A stretch of 5,504 nt of DNA. Origin: Candidatus Tariuqbacter arcticus (GTDB lineage: Bacteria > Electryoneota > Tariuqbacteria > Tariuqbacterales > Tariuqbacteraceae). A model generated the notes under the pieces. That model was not told the origin of the DNA and ran no database searches. It saw nothing but the letters and a program-made list of their open reading frames with translations. The stretch covers positions 1 through 5,504 of the forward strand of contig JABMRZ010000129.1 in assembly GCA_013202315.1 (NCBI GenBank). Reading direction: 5' to 3'. Position numbers and translations under genes: made by a program. Position 1 is the stretch's first letter. Every line of letters starts with the position of its first letter. Positions 1-5,408 of the stretch are shown here, piece after piece.

Positions 1-2
1 CC

Positions 3-71
3 TTAATAGCCAGTGAATCTAACCTCCAAATAAACAAACAGATAACAAAATTCTTTGGGATAAAGCTGTAA
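3..71 (+). CDS. Possible C-terminal tail of a plus-strand gene entering from the left
   Basis: One forward frame stays open from the window edge to a TAA at 69-71, giving about 22 residues that end in ...KQITKFFGIKL. The other two forward frames stop at once (positions 4-6 and 14-16). The tail is mixed polar and hydrophobic and matches no family I recognise. The stop codon lies inside a small hairpin followed by a T-run, which is what a convergent gene end facing the penicillin-binding protein gene could look like. Twenty-two open codons in AT-rich DNA can easily arise by chance, so this is only a hint; the flanking sequence would settle it. Confidence 0.2.
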   Translation, partial: LIASESNLQINKQITKFFGIKL

Positions 72-87
72 TGTTACAGTCTTTTTT
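66..87 (+). terminator. Weak intrinsic terminator candidate (hairpin plus T-run)
   Basis: CTGTA (66-70) and TACAG (75-79) are perfect inverted arms around a 4-base ATGT loop, followed by TCTTTTTT (80-87) on the plus strand. The stem is only 5 bp with two G-C pairs, so it would be weak. The T-run also belongs to the 53-bp repeat that starts at 77 and is repeated at 134-140, where no hairpin precedes it. It could terminate a gene coming from the left, or be a chance juxtaposition. Confidence 0.25.
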
Positions 88-177
88 CTGTGTCTTCCGT
101 GCTTTCTGTGGAATTCCGTGTTCGTGTTTCAGTCTTTTTTCTGTGTCTTCTGTGTTTTCTGTGGAATTCCGTGTTTC
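77..177. repeat. Two tandem copies of a 53-bp GTG/CAC-rich unit
   Basis: Copy A runs 77-129 and copy B starts at 130 and stays similar to about 175. Over the first 46 bases the copies differ at only two positions (both C to T), then they diverge. Each copy is itself built from loose 9-12 bp modules of the type TTCTGTG / TTCCGTG; on the minus strand they read CACAGAAAA, CACAGAAGA, CACGGAATTC. Each copy contains the palindrome GGAATTCC (110-117 and 163-170, exactly 53 bp apart). This kind of CAC-module minisatellite is common in intergenic DNA of many bacterial genomes; no function is established. It sits between the stop of the PBP gene and the left edge of the window. Confidence 0.85.
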
Positions 178-200
178 CTAATCAAACGCGGACAAAAACA

Positions 201-2315
201 TCACCAACTTTTCCCTCTATGAAGCTTACAACTGTCCGTAGGCGCATATTTCTCTATGAATAATTCCATAATGGGATTCGGACAGTATTTTGAGGCAATA
301 TCGTAAGTCTCACTGCACACATTCATTTCGATTATGCCTTCAGGCCGGATAAAATCTTCCACCTCCAATCCCAGACTATCGTGCGCTGCCTTCATAAACC
401 TCGCCCAGATGGGTAAAGCCGCTCTTGAACCCGATTGACCTTTACCCAAGGACATAAATGGGTCATCCAATCCCACCCAAACCCCCGCGCATATCTGCGG
501 TGTGAACCCTATGAACCAGGCGTCGGTATATCCGTTTGTGGTGCCGGTTTTTCCAGCCGCCGGGCGATAGAAATGATATTTCCATCTAGCGCTGCCTCCT
601 GTGCCCGCATCGACTACTGTCTGCAATAGATTAGTCATCATATATGCGGTCTGTTCGGATATCACTACCTCTCTCGCCGGCGCGTTCTCTTCGATTATAT
701 TCCCATTCTTATCTTCGATGCGGACTATTCCATACGGTTTGGCGAACACTCCGCCCGCCGCGAAACCGCCGTAAGCCGCGGTCAATTCAATCGGAGTCAC
801 ACTCGAAGTCCCCAGCGCTATCGCATCAACCGCCGCAAGTCTGCTGGTGATTCCCATCTTCCGAGCGTAGTCCACTACCATTCGCGGCGGAACCACTTCC
901 TGCACTAATCGGACCGCCACCAGATTAAGCGAAAGCCTTAACCCGTCCCTGAGTGTGGTTAGACTACCCCGCGAATAATCGTAATTGTGCGGAGTCCAAC
1001 GCTTCCCATCAGCGTCTTCGATTACAACATCCTGATTCAGCAGCCGGTAAGTTGGGGGGTATCCGTTGTCTATTGCAGCCAAATATGCGAACGGCTTGAA
1101 CGCCGAACCCGGCTGACGAATCGATTGAACCGCCCGAATGAACTTATATTCCATAAAATCCCGCCCGCCAATCATCGCTAAAATCTTCCCTGTCCCAGGC
1201 TCCAATGCGACGAAAGCCACTTGAACTGCCAGCTTATCCTTCAACAGCGAATCCACTAACACCGAATCTTGCGACAATGAATCAAGCGAATCCGGGGTCA
1301 TCTTCGGAAACTGCGCCGCTAAAAAAGGCATCAACTGCTTATCGGCGAAACTCTCCAGAAACCTCTGATCTAAATACGGCAAATGTGAAGCGACCGCTTC
1401 TTCCGCTATGCCTTGAAGTTGAGCGTTAATCGTCGTGTATATCGTCAATCCATCGTGATAATAGTCGAAACCGTATGTATCTTCCTTTTCCTCAAGCTGT
1501 TGACGAATATATTCAGTGAAATAAGGAGCGATTCCCACCGATTCTGTTTCTTCGGATGTATTCAACTCCAGCGGTTTCGCCCTGGCTGTTAAATAATCCC
1601 TCCTGTTAATATGACCCCACCTATACATATTATACAGCACTAAATTCCTGCGCCTCAAAGCATTTATTGGATTGTGAATCGGCGAATATCGGGTGGGAGC
1701 TTTTAAAACCGCAATTAGAAGCGTGCATTCATCTAAAGTCAATTCCTCCACATCCTTGCTGAAATACCGCTGTCCAGCCGCCTGAATCCCATATGCCCCC
1801 CCTCCAAAGTAGGTCTGCGTGAGATACATCTCCAGGATTTCCTGCTTGGAATAGTGCCTTTCTATCTGTATCGCAGTTATGAATTCCTTGAGTTTTCGCG
1901 ACATCGTCTGTTTATGAGTGAAGTATAAATTCCGCGCTAATTGCTGCGTAATAGTCGATGCCCCCTGCTTCTTGCTAAAGGTGGAAATATCCACCATAAT
2001 TGCCTTCATCAGCCTGATCACATCCACTCCCCAATGACGGTAAAACCGCCGGTCTTCAGTGGACAAAACCGCCTGCTCTAAGTAGACAGGCATCCGTTCC
2101 AAGGGCACATACACCCGCCGCTGGGTGTAAAATTCCTTTATTACCACACCATCGGATGAAATTAACCGGGTGACCAACCTGGGCGCATACTGCTCCAATT
2201 GTTCAAGCGAAGGCAAGTCCTTGCTGACCAGCAGGAACAATATTCCTACAATCAATCCTCCGCCTATCCAGGAAGCGGCTCCGATTATTAACAGCTTCTT
2301 CCAGGAAAGTCTCAT
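201..2315 (-). CDS. mrcA: Class A penicillin-binding protein, PBP1A type (bifunctional transglycosylase/transpeptidase)
   Basis: This enzyme polymerises lipid II into glycan strands and cross-links the peptide stems, acting on the periplasmic side of the inner membrane. The 704-residue product has a short basic N-terminus and one membrane anchor (about residues 8-30). The GT51 transglycosylase domain follows (about 60-225): STEDRRFYRHWG with catalytic Glu87, GASTITQQLARNL (118-130), RKLKE with Glu144, and EILEMYLTQTYFG (159-171), where the usual Asn of YLN is Thr166. A linker (about 316-362) carries an Asp/Ser/Leu-rich insert. The transpeptidase domain has SAFK (Ser404, Lys407), SLN (462-464) and KTGT (589-592). 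The tail has Cys667, Cys678 and Cys696, a pattern usual for PBP1A. The ATG at 2313-2315 overlaps the upstream gene's stop as ATGA, with GGGG at 2324-2327 as a plausible Shine-Dalgarno. All catalytic residues are present, so it should be active. The symbol is by analogy to the proteobacterial gene. Confidence 0.95.
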   Translation of the reverse strand: MRLSWKKLLIIGAASWIGGGLIVGILFLLVSKDLPSLEQLEQYAPRLVTRLISSDGVVIKEFYTQRRVYVPLERMPVYLEQAVLSTEDRRFYRHWGVDVIRLMKAIMVDISTFSKKQGASTITQQLARNLYFTHKQTMSRKLKEFITAIQIERHYSKQEILEMYLTQTYFGGGAYGIQAAGQRYFSKDVEELTLDECTLLIAVLKAPTRYSPIHNPINALRRRNLVLYNMYRWGHINRRDYLTARAKPLELNTSEETESVGIAPYFTEYIRQQLEEKEDTYGFDYYHDGLTIYTTINAQLQGIAEEAVASHLPYLDQRFLESFADKQLMPFLAAQFPKMTPDSLDSLSQDSVLVDSLLKDKLAVQVAFVALEPGTGKILAMIGGRDFMEYKFIRAVQSIRQPGSAFKPFAYLAAIDNGYPPTYRLLNQDVVIEDADGKRWTPHNYDYSRGSLTTLRDGLRLSLNLVAVRLVQEVVPPRMVVDYARKMGITSRLAAVDAIALGTSSVTPIELTAAYGGFAAGGVFAKPYGIVRIEDKNGNIIEENAPAREVVISEQTAYMMTNLLQTVVDAGTGGSARWKYHFYRPAAGKTGTTNGYTDAWFIGFTPQICAGVWVGLDDPFMSLGKGQSGSRAALPIWARFMKAAHDSLGLEVEDFIRPEGIIEMNVCSETYDIASKYCPNPIMELFIEKYAPTDSCKLHRGKSW

Positions 2316-2327
2316 TCATTCATCCCC
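2312..2327 (-). promoter_or_regulatory. ATGA translational-coupling junction with Shine-Dalgarno for the PBP gene
   Basis: On the minus strand the LpxH-like gene's last codons run into the next gene: its TGA stop (2314-2312) shares bases with the ATG (2315-2313) of the PBP gene. GGGG (2327-2324) lies 8 bases before that ATG. Two other ATGs at 2323 and 2319 are out of frame with the PBP, so 2315 is the supported start. The overlap implies one transcript and likely re-initiation by terminating ribosomes. Confidence 0.75.
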
Positions 2328-3073
2328 GGGTAATACTCCAACTTCAATTCCCCATCCTGATATACACCATAAGAAAAATCCCGATACCAGTTCCCTGAAT
2401 TCAAGTATACTCCATCCTTTAATTCCTTCAATAAAGGCCGGTGAGTATGCCCCATTACCACAAAATCGAACCCCTCCGAAAATTTCCCTTCGGCGTATTG
2501 GATATAGTCATCTTCCAATTTGGAAGGGTTCTTCGATACTTGTAACTCTCGGCTCCGCGAACTCGACCAATCAGCCACCGCTATCCCTAAATCAGGATGA
2601 ACCCATCGAAATAGCCGTTGATTTATCCGATTGCGAAAAACCTTTTTCAGAAAACGATATCCCACATCCGATTTATGCACACCGTCGCCGTGAAAAACAT
2701 GAAATTTCCTCCCCGCCGCTTTAAAATCACAATGGTCCTTGAAAGTTTCAATCCCAATCTCCTGCTCCAGAAAACCGCCCAGCCGAAAATCGTGATTGCC
2801 GGCGAGATAATACATTTTCAAACCCTTATCCGCCATATCGCCGAGTATTCGCAACACCTTAAAATGCCGCTTGGGGATAACCCTCCTCCATTCAAACCAG
2901 AAGTCGAATAAATCACCCAGAATAAAGAGATGATTACCCGGCTCGGCGATTTTTTCACCGAAGGCGGACAGTCTTTCCCGTCTTATCTTTTCGCTGACCC
3001 CCACAGGCGCACCGAAATGGGCGTCGCTGAGGAAATATATTATTTTAAAGTTTTCGATTTTTCGCATCATCAT
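2312..3073 (-). CDS. lpxH: LpxH-like UDP-2,3-diacylglucosamine diphosphatase (calcineurin-like metallophosphoesterase)
   Basis: LpxH hydrolyses UDP-2,3-diacylglucosamine to lipid X and UMP, an early step of lipid A synthesis at the cytoplasmic face of the inner membrane. The 253-residue product has the full metal-binding set of the calcineurin-like fold: SDAHFG (Asp17, His19), LGDLFDFW (Asp54, Asp57), AGNHDFRLGG (Asn93, His94), FHGDGVH (His128) and MGHTHRP (His209, His211). An LNSGNW motif (224-229) follows. LpxH-like features beyond the generic fold are DFRLGG after the metal motif, HGD...YRFLKK...HPDLG (128-163) and the length. The E. coli enzyme has GNRD where this one has GNHD; GNHD is ordinary in the wider superfamily, so strict LpxH activity is inferred. 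There is no signal peptide. It is first in a two-gene operon with the PBP. The start is one of three consecutive ATGs (3073, 3070, 3067); none has a clear Shine-Dalgarno. Confidence 0.85.
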   Translation of the reverse strand: MMMRKIENFKIIYFLSDAHFGAPVGVSEKIRRERLSAFGEKIAEPGNHLFILGDLFDFWFEWRRVIPKRHFKVLRILGDMADKGLKMYYLAGNHDFRLGGFLEQEIGIETFKDHCDFKAAGRKFHVFHGDGVHKSDVGYRFLKKVFRNRINQRLFRWVHPDLGIAVADWSSSRSRELQVSKNPSKLEDDYIQYAEGKFSEGFDFVVMGHTHRPLLKELKDGVYLNSGNWYRDFSYGVYQDGELKLEYYPGMNE

Positions 3074-3075
3074 TT

Positions 3076-3119
3076 CAAATATAACTTAAAAATATACACA
3101 ATATATCCCACAAAATCAA
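3076..3119 (-). promoter_or_regulatory. Candidate promoter of the lpxH-PBP operon, with very short leader
   Basis: Reading the minus strand, TTGATT (3119-3114, four of six matches to a -35 box) and TATATT (3096-3091, five of six to a -10 box) are separated by exactly 17 bases. Initiation would fall near 3084, leaving about 11 untranslated bases. A second match, TATATTTG (3083-3076), fits the Bacteroidetes-type -7 element TAnnTTTG exactly, but I find no TTG at the expected 19-21 base spacing. The region is very AT-rich, so chance matches are likely. Transcript 5' ends would decide. Confidence 0.35.
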
Positions 3120-3283
3120 AATCTTCTTAGTCTAAACCCTTCATTCAAGAACAAAACCTTGTTGGAAACCCGCTCATTCTGTCATAATTTCCACTTCTAT
3201 ATAGTGTTGTTGCTTTTTACCCAATTTTTATATATACTCAATTTAATTCTTCTCATATACTCTGAAAACAGGGGTTGATGTAG

Positions 3284-3303
3284 GCCGGATGTTCACATCC
3301 GGC
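3284..3303. repeat. GC-rich perfect hairpin
   Basis: GCCGGATG (3284-3291) and CATCCGGC (3296-3303) are perfect inverted arms of 8 bp around the 4-base loop TTCA. There is no T-run on either side, so it is not a standard terminator. It stands out against the AT-rich surroundings. It could be a dispersed intergenic palindrome or a structured element in a long leader of the peptidase gene; the sequence does not distinguish these. Confidence 0.6.
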
Positions 3304-3332
3304 GATTTGATCCGCATATTTACCCTGAAAAT

Positions 3333-3362
3333 AGGATTTAGGATTTAGGGGTTAGGGTTTAG
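3333..3362. repeat. Degenerate heptamer tandem array (AGGRTTT-like, four units)
   Basis: Four adjacent 7-base units can be read: AGGATTT (3333-3339), AGGATTT (3340-3346), AGGGGTT (3347-3353) and AGGGTTT (3354-3360), then AG. The later units resemble the plant telomere heptamer, but in a bacterial intergenic region this is a simple minisatellite and not a telomere. Confidence 0.7.
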
Positions 3363-3366
3363 TGGG

Positions 3367-3416
3367 CTGTCATTCCCGTCCCCTCCTGTCATTCCCGCAT
3401 GGTTTTAATAGGAATC
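3367..3416. repeat. Twice-repeated CTGTCATTCCCG, remnant of an ATTCCCGC...GGAAT dispersed repeat
   Basis: CTGTCATTCCCG occurs at 3367-3378 and again at 3386-3397, a 19-base period. The second copy is followed by a GGAATCC-type stretch at about 3411-3417 that can pair with the ATTCC arm. This looks like a decayed member of the TCATTCCCGC...GCGGGAAT class of intergenic palindromes seen in many bacteria. The central stem here is not intact. Confidence 0.5.
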
Positions 3417-3450
3417 CAATTCTTTGTCTGTGTAATTCCGGGTAATTTTT

Positions 3451-3478
3451 TATTCAGTATTCAGTATTCAGTATTCAG
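3451..3478. repeat. Perfect tandem heptamer array (TATTCAG) x4
   Basis: Four exact head-to-tail copies of the 7-base unit TATTCAG start at 3451, 3458, 3465 and 3472, followed by the decayed unit TATTTAA. Perfect identity suggests recent slippage expansion. It lies about 90 bases before the peptidase start codon. If transcribed it would be in the leader; if the promoter is nearby, copy number could alter spacing. Confidence 0.85.
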
Positions 3479-3487
3479 TATTTAAAA

Positions 3488-3504
3488 GTGGGTTCTTAAC
3501 CCAC
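3488..3504. repeat. Small perfect hairpin upstream of the peptidase gene
   Basis: GTGGGTT (3488-3494) and AACCCAC (3498-3504) are 7-bp inverted arms around CTT. On the minus strand the stem is followed by TTTTAAAT, a poor terminator tail with no minus-strand gene to serve. On the plus strand there is no T-run. It may be another dispersed palindrome. Confidence 0.5.
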
Positions 3505-3521
3505 CATTAATCTGCTGTACC

Positions 3522-3542
3522 TTCAGTGTAATTCTGTGTTTC
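3522..3542. repeat. Single copy of the GTG-type repeat next to the peptidase RBS
   Basis: This 21-base stretch matches positions 157-177 of the left-hand tandem repeat at 18 of 21 bases (both share GTG, AATTC and GTGTTTC in the same register). A shorter relative, GTGTAATTCCG, lies at 3430-3440, and its counterpart here is GTGTAATTCTG at 3526-3536. The copy ends ten bases before the Shine-Dalgarno of the peptidase gene. Confidence 0.6.
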
Positions 3543-3551
3543 TACTGTTAT

Positions 3552-3556
3552 GGAGG
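3552..3556 (+). promoter_or_regulatory. Shine-Dalgarno of the M14 peptidase gene
   Basis: GGAGG lies 10 bases before the ATG at 3567. An in-frame TAA at 3558-3560, between the two, rules out any upstream start in this frame, and the next in-frame Met is residue 111. Together these fix the start. Confidence 0.85.
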
Positions 3557-3566
3557 ATAACCCATA

Positions 3567-5408
3567 ATGTTCCTCTTGATAATCATCATAATATTAACAA
3601 TCTCACCACCATCGATACTCAAAGCACAGGTTACCGCTGAAGATATCACTTGGGATTTTGAATGCGGCAGCCTGGAATCCGCTTCCAGCGCCATCCCCAA
3701 CGACATCAACCTCATCCTGCGGCTGGACGATCAAAGCGGCGACCTATACGGCTGGTATTACTTTAAAATCGTCCGGAACGCCGCCAATCAAACCGTAACC
3801 TTTCACATCCTCAATCCTGACAACTGGACGAATGAAAACCATAAGCCGGTCTATTCTTACGATGGAGCATTATGGTTCCGCCTACAAAACACCTGGATGG
3901 CGTCGGGCGACTTTCATTTCAGTCAATATTTTACCATTGACAGTGTGCAAATTGCATTTGTCTTCCCTTACAGCTACAGTGACCTCCTCGATGATTTGGA
4001 CTATTTATCGATATCCCCCCATTTTGAATATGAATCCATCGGTCAAAGCGTCAACGGCAGGGACATTCCCTTGGTCACCATCTCCGATTCGCAATACCCC
4101 GATGATGAAAAGCGCACCTGTTGGATAATCTCGCGCCAGCACCCTATGGAAACCCCGCCCAGTTTCACCATTCAGGCATTGATGGAATGCCTCGCCGGAT
4201 TGGGAATCCCCAATCGTGAAGGAATGCTCCGCTATCTCATATTCAAGGTAGTCCCGATGGTGAATGTCGACGGCGTAGCGGAAGGGCTGAGCCGCCACAA
4301 TGTCAACGGCGTCAACCTCAATCGATGCTGGTGTTCAGATTCCACCTACGCTGGCGAAGAGCCCGAAGTGGAAGCCGTCCACCGCGCTATCGACGAATGG
4401 ATTGCTTCCGGCAACAGCGTCGATTTCTTCATCGATATGCACGCTGCGCCCGATCTTTACGATTTCGGCTTCCAGCTTTCACAAGGTTACTCTTATGAAT
4501 CTTATTACGACGACATCACCAGCTTCCTCAAACATTTGGACGGCAATAGTCCCTTTCAAGATTGGACTTTGTGGCGGGACCTGGATGAAAATTACGGTAC
4601 CGGGCTTTCAATTTTGGCGCTGTATGACCAGCACGGCATTCCCCTCGCTTCCAGCGAGCATTCCTGGACCCGCCGGGGGAACGGACTTTATATCACCATC
4701 CCCGGCCTCCTGTCGGAAGGTCAGATGTATCTGCAGTCCTTCTACGATTACCTGCATCCCATCGATTTCACGGATTATCTTGGCTTTCCCTTCGATACCG
4801 TAAGTATTGGCGATGAAATTTATTTCACAATCGATGACCCCGATGAGGATGAAAACTCGTATGCTATCGAATCAATACTGTTGACTATTCATTCCGAACC
4901 GACAGGTGATATTGAATCGCTGTTATTGCTTGAAACCACTTTTAACAGCGGCGTATTTCGCAATCCGATTGGGCTCCCCTTGTTGAACGAAATCCCCCAG
5001 CCTTATAACGGTCAGCTTGAAGCCGAACCGGGCGATAGAATCACCGCGGTATACCAGGATGACGACTTCCACCTCGATTCCAGCTGGACTTATGCAGCGG
5101 TTTCGTCCAGCAGCAATATCAACTTTTCTGACACCAATACTTTAAGTATTTTTAAAATATCATCTTATCCCAATCCGGCAAATAACAAGGTGAACATCGA
5201 TTTCATCATACCATATCGAACTGATATATTTTTAAAAGTGTATAATCCACTCGGTCGCCAATCACATAACACTATCATATTGCAGTGCCCGCCCGGACTG
5301 AACTCTATCCCTTTGAATTTCACCGGCTATTCCTCTGGCGTCTATTTCGCGGAAATTTCCACTGGGAACGGCTTATCTGCAATCGTTAAAATTGTTGTTG
5401 AGAAATAA
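3567..5408 (+). CDS. Secreted M14 zinc carboxypeptidase (CCP/AGBL-like) with FlgD-like C-terminal sorting domain
   Basis: The family removes C-terminal residues, often Glu, from peptides with one zinc ion; the substrate here is unknown. The 613-residue product starts with a hydrophobic signal peptide (residues 1-20, likely cut after ILKA). Residues 28-150 resemble the CCP N-terminal beta domain: WDFECGSLES, LYGWYYFKIVRN and FVFPYSYSDL. The M14 domain (about 152-398) has zinc ligands His192 and Glu195 in RQHPMET and His292 in FIDMHAAP, substrate-binding GVNLNRCW (Asn252, Arg253), PMVNVDGV (230-237), and candidate catalytic Glu364 in SSEHSW. Usual CCP motifs are HPGE and GVDLNR, so Met194 and Asn250 are substitutions. 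Residues about 405-512 form a beta-rich module (GDEIYFTIDD, ETTFNSGVFR, GDRITAVYQDDD) seen in other FCB secreted proteins. The end (about 532-613; SSYPNPANN, NPLGRQ, SGVYFAEIS) is a FlgD-like / type IX-type domain, suggesting surface attachment or release. It is divergent from the envelope operon and looks monocistronic. Confidence 0.88.
   Translation: MFLLIIIIILTISPPSILKAQVTAEDITWDFECGSLESASSAIPNDINLILRLDDQSGDLYGWYYFKIVRNAANQTVTFHILNPDNWTNENHKPVYSYDGALWFRLQNTWMASGDFHFSQYFTIDSVQIAFVFPYSYSDLLDDLDYLSISPHFEYESIGQSVNGRDIPLVTISDSQYPDDEKRTCWIISRQHPMETPPSFTIQALMECLAGLGIPNREGMLRYLIFKVVPMVNVDGVAEGLSRHNVNGVNLNRCWCSDSTYAGEEPEVEAVHRAIDEWIASGNSVDFFIDMHAAPDLYDFGFQLSQGYSYESYYDDITSFLKHLDGNSPFQDWTLWRDLDENYGTGLSILALYDQHGIPLASSEHSWTRRGNGLYITIPGLLSEGQMYLQSFYDYLHPIDFTDYLGFPFDTVSIGDEIYFTIDDPDEDENSYAIESILLTIHSEPTGDIESLLLLETTFNSGVFRNPIGLPLLNEIPQPYNGQLEAEPGDRITAVYQDDDFHLDSSWTYAAVSSSSNINFSDTNTLSIFKISSYPNPANNKVNIDFIIPYRTDIFLKVYNPLGRQSHNTIILQCPPGLNSIPLNFTGYSSGVYFAEISTGNGLSAIVKIVVEK

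Larger units (their letters stand above)
3074..3566. other. 493-bp divergent intergenic region, repeat-rich
   Basis: This spacer separates the minus-strand operon from the plus-strand peptidase gene. The left part (3074-3270) is AT-rich and holds the candidate operon promoter; I see no reading frame with a ribosome binding site in it. The right part (3270-3550) is a mosaic of unrelated small elements, listed separately: a GC-rich hairpin, two different 7-bp tandem arrays, a 12-bp direct repeat, a second hairpin and a copy of the GTG-type repeat. I see no tRNA, rRNA or recognisable riboswitch. Confidence 0.7.

Noticed and set aside
77..177. CRISPR-like array
   Set aside because: The two copies abut with no spacers between them, only two units exist, and no cas gene is near; it is a tandem minisatellite.
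435..1429. Several 64-74 codon plus-strand frames within the PBP gene
   Set aside because: They are antisense to conserved transpeptidase sequence, have no ribosome binding sites worth noting and no family resemblance.
2170..2724. 184-codon open frame on the plus strand
   Set aside because: It lies antisense across the start of the PBP gene and most of the LpxH-like gene, both strongly supported by motifs. Its product is Pro/Ser/Ile-rich without any domain, as expected from a shadow frame.
3210..3238. TTGCTT-17-TATACT promoter for the peptidase gene
   Set aside because: The -35 box matches at only three of six bases, the DNA is AT-rich enough for frequent chance -10 boxes, and it lies over 300 bases from the start codon. 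Mentioned only as a possibility in the hairpin finding.
3333..3362. Telomere-like repeat
   Set aside because: Only four degenerate heptamers in the interior of a bacterial spacer; resemblance to the plant heptamer is coincidental.
3074..3566. Insertion sequence or transposon remnant in the spacer
   Set aside because: No transposase fragment, no paired terminal inverted repeats bounding a segment and no target-site duplication could be seen; the elements are small independent repeats.
4005..4298. 97-codon minus-strand frame in the peptidase gene
   Set aside because: It is antisense to the HPME and NVDGV motif region and has no independent support.
4300..4803. 167-codon open frame inside the peptidase gene
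   Set aside because: It is a frame shadow of the M14 catalytic domain, rich in Ser, Thr and Pro with no recognisable motif; the other frame holds all zinc-site motifs.
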